Positions 26,299 through 27,831 of a DNA stretch of 27,831 nt are shown in pieces. Source of the stretch: UBA9715 sp003452695 (GTDB lineage: Bacteria; Actinomycetota; Coriobacteriia; Coriobacteriales; Eggerthellaceae); NCBI GenBank assembly GCA_946625225.1, contig CAMOTA010000029.1, forward strand, positions 1 through 27,831. The letters are read 5' to 3'. The notes under the pieces were generated by a model, which was not told the origin of the DNA, made no database searches, and saw only the letters and a list, made by a program, of their open reading frames with translations. Every line of letters starts with the position of its first letter. Positions within the stretch are counted from its first letter, which is position 1. The position numbers and the translations under genes are program-made.

Positions 26299-26922
26299 AT
26301 GTTCGATTTCTCGAAGGCCGCGGGTTTCATATTCGATTGCGACGGCACGCTCATCGACGCGCTGGATGCCTGGGAGCGTGCCGAAGAGGCGCTGTTCGCG
26401 CAGACGGGGCCGCTTACGCAGGAGCAGGAAGACGAGATTCACTCGGCGCCGATAGAACGCGCTGCGGAAACCTTCCACGAGCGCTACGGCGTGGGTGAAA
26501 GCACCGAGAGCGTTTTGAGGCACCTGGACGGCCACCTGCTGCCGTTCTACGGCGAACGGTCGGCAGCGCTACCCGGCGCCGTGGAATTCGTGCGGGCGGT
26601 GGCGGAGCGGGGCATACCCTGCGTCGTCGTGTCGTCCAGCCCGCGCCGCTACCTGGAAGCCGGGCTGGTCCGCGCGGGCATCCTGGCATGCTTTCGCGAC
26701 CTGGTAACCACCGACGAGGTCGGTTGCTCCAAGCAGGAGCCGGGCATCTACGACCGCGCCCTGCAGGTGCTCGGAACCGAGGCGTGCCGCACTTGGGCCG
26801 TGGACGATGCCCCGTACGCCATCTGCGCCATGCACCGGTTCGGGCTGAAGACCATCTGCGTGGGAGAGCGCACTTCGCCCCATGCGGATATCGACGTGGT
26901 GTCCCTTGCCGAGCTGCTGTAG
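26299..26922 (+). CDS. HAD-superfamily phosphatase, phosphoglycolate phosphatase-like
   Basis: The protein has 207 residues. The nucleophile motif is DCDGTL (D13, D15). Motif II is VVSSSP, motif III is KQEP and motif IV is VDDAPYA. The helical cap inserted after motif I classes it with subfamily I, which includes phosphoglycolate phosphatase and beta-phosphoglucomutase types. The substrate cannot be named from sequence. AGGAG precedes ATG 26299; a start at 26224 would overlap element E and lacks a ribosome site. It converges on whiA with a 36-bp gap. Confidence 0.85.
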   Translation: MFDFSKAAGFIFDCDGTLIDALDAWERAEEALFAQTGPLTQEQEDEIHSAPIERAAETFHERYGVGESTESVLRHLDGHLLPFYGERSAALPGAVEFVRAVAERGIPCVVVSSSPRRYLEAGLVRAGILACFRDLVTTDEVGCSKQEPGIYDRALQVLGTEACRTWAVDDAPYAICAMHRFGLKTICVGERTSPHADIDVVSLAELL

Positions 26923-26958
26923 CAGGCGCGACGCCGTTGCCGTGCAGGCGCGGGCAGG

Positions 26959-27831
26959 TCAGCCGGAGAGCTCGGCGGCCATTTGCTCGATGCGGCGGAT
27001 GCGGTGGTACACTGCAGATTTCGAGAGCGGCGGATCGGCGCGTTCCCCCAGCTCTTTCAGGGTGGCATCGGGATAGCTCACGCGCAGCCGGATAATCTCC
27101 TGAAGGGCGGGGGGCAGCCGCTCGACGCCATAGGCCTCCAGCACCGTGCGCATGGCGTATATCTGGTCGACCGATGCGGTGGCCGCCTTCATCTGGTTCG
27201 CCATCTCGGCGTTCGTCTGGCGGTTCACATCGTTGCGCACGCTTTTCACAACGCGCGCGTTCTCCATGACCAGGGCGCTCTGGTGCGCTCCGACGTAGGC
27301 CAGGAACTGCAGTATGGATTCCCCGCTCTTGATGTACACGACAAAGGAGGACCGGCGCTGCATGACACGGGCGCGTATTCCCTTGTCTTCCATGATGCGC
27401 ACCAGGTCGTCGGCCATTTCGCGCGATTCCACCGTAATTTCGAAATGGAAGTCGCCGCGTGGGTTGGAAACGAAACCGCTGCCCAGGAACGCGCCCCGCA
27501 GGTACGCGGCGGCACAGCACTGCTTGCCCACGAGGTCGGGCGCCACCCCGAGCTCCAACCCCTTTTCGCCGAGCACGCCCATGTCGCGCAGCGATTCTGC
27601 CAAGGCTTTCTGCGCGGGCACGTTTATCAGGTAGTTCGGCGTCTTGTGCAGCACGCTTCGGCGCGTGGTCAGCTCGGTGTGCAGCCCGTACGTCTCGTGC
27701 AGCAGACGCCAGGACAGACGCGCAACCGATGGCGCATCCGTGACGACCTCGAGACGGTAGCGCCCCTGCCCGCTTATGAACAGCGTGCCCTCGATGCGGA
27801 TGAGGGCCGCCAGCAGGGCGCGCTCGCAGTG
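26959..27831 (-). CDS. whiA: WhiA regulator (N-terminus beyond window edge)
   Basis: This frame is open to the last base and gives at least 290 residues. WhiA has an N-terminal LAGLIDADG-like fold and a C-terminal helix-turn-helix, and controls division and sporulation genes in Actinobacteria and cell division in Firmicutes. Visible blocks are ALLAALIRIEGTLFI at the truncated start, GAFLGSGFVSNP (about 113), NRQTNAEMANQ and the helix-turn-helix LKELGERADPPLSKSAVYHRIRR (read as LKELGERA, PLSKSAVYHR). The 5' end and its usual neighbours (rapZ, yvcK) lie outside. An internal GTG at 27654 is not the true start, as the upstream codons are conserved WhiA sequence. Confidence 0.93.
   Translation of the reverse strand, partial: HCERALLAALIRIEGTLFISGQGRYRLEVVTDAPSVARLSWRLLHETYGLHTELTTRRSVLHKTPNYLINVPAQKALAESLRDMGVLGEKGLELGVAPDLVGKQCCAAAYLRGAFLGSGFVSNPRGDFHFEITVESREMADDLVRIMEDKGIRARVMQRRSSFVVYIKSGESILQFLAYVGAHQSALVMENARVVKSVRNDVNRQTNAEMANQMKAATASVDQIYAMRTVLEAYGVERLPPALQEIIRLRVSYPDATLKELGERADPPLSKSAVYHRIRRIEQMAAELSG

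Overview
This is a GC-rich chromosomal segment with dense, mostly rightward gene strings. It best fits an anaerobic actinobacterium of the Coriobacteriia (Eggerthellaceae-like). The reasons are WhiA (the Gram-positive/actinobacterial regulator), an oxygen-sensitive two-subunit class I fumarase, two DegV proteins, four CxxxCxxC radical-SAM-type or PflA-like genes counted loosely (three clear radical SAM enzymes plus supporting genes), and the tmk-holB-ricT order shared with Gram-positive bacteria. The assignment is inference from gene content and codon use; no marker gene proves it.

Layout. Positions 1-400 hold the AT-rich 3' end of an unrecognised gene, a 20-bp inverted repeat and seven tandem 17-bp repeats. 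The fumarase alpha subunit is on the minus strand and its beta subunit lies divergently on the plus strand, with a long hairpin element between them. The beta subunit starts a rightward string: thymidylate kinase, DNA polymerase III delta', RicT/YaaT-like PSP1 protein, nicotinate phosphoribosyltransferase, two DegV lipid-binding proteins, a degenerate hydroxyisobutyrate-dehydrogenase-like protein and a PflX-like radical SAM protein. After a 72-bp palindrome and a clear promoter comes a two-gene DNA-repair-type unit (radical SAM with helix-hairpin-helix and a clamp-binding motif, plus a DUF4130/TIGR03915-type partner).

A tRNA-Thr(UGU) with its own promoter and terminator precedes pyrE, murI and a small cupin. 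A minus-strand sirtuin converges on the cupin. Divergent from the sirtuin is a 773-residue amino-acid-permease/diguanylate-cyclase fusion, followed by a SpoVA-like membrane protein that appears internally duplicated. The right third has a minus-strand radical SAM enzyme, minus-strand carB, a plus-strand HAD phosphatase and the minus-strand whiA, cut by the window edge.

The most unusual content is intergenic. Three copies of one hairpin element (about 1362-1652, 17634-17796, 26091-26236) share conserved internal segments, including a 25-nt block identical in two copies. Their outer and apical stems differ in sequence from copy to copy but are self-complementary within each copy. All three lie between divergent genes in the same orientation. 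At least three further palindrome families (a 29-bp TGAATA/TATTCA dyad centred on CCNGG, a GTGTCA/TGACAC pair, and a CCAGACA/TGTCTGG cluster) occupy other gaps. This looks like a genome rich in REP/REPIN-like or structured intergenic elements.

Functionally the genes cover nucleotide supply (tmk, pyrE, carB), NAD recycling and use (pncB, sirtuin), the replication clamp loader, cell-wall D-glutamate (murI) and a transporter-linked c-di-GMP signal. Long antisense open frames opposite the GC-rich genes are codon-bias shadows and are not annotated.
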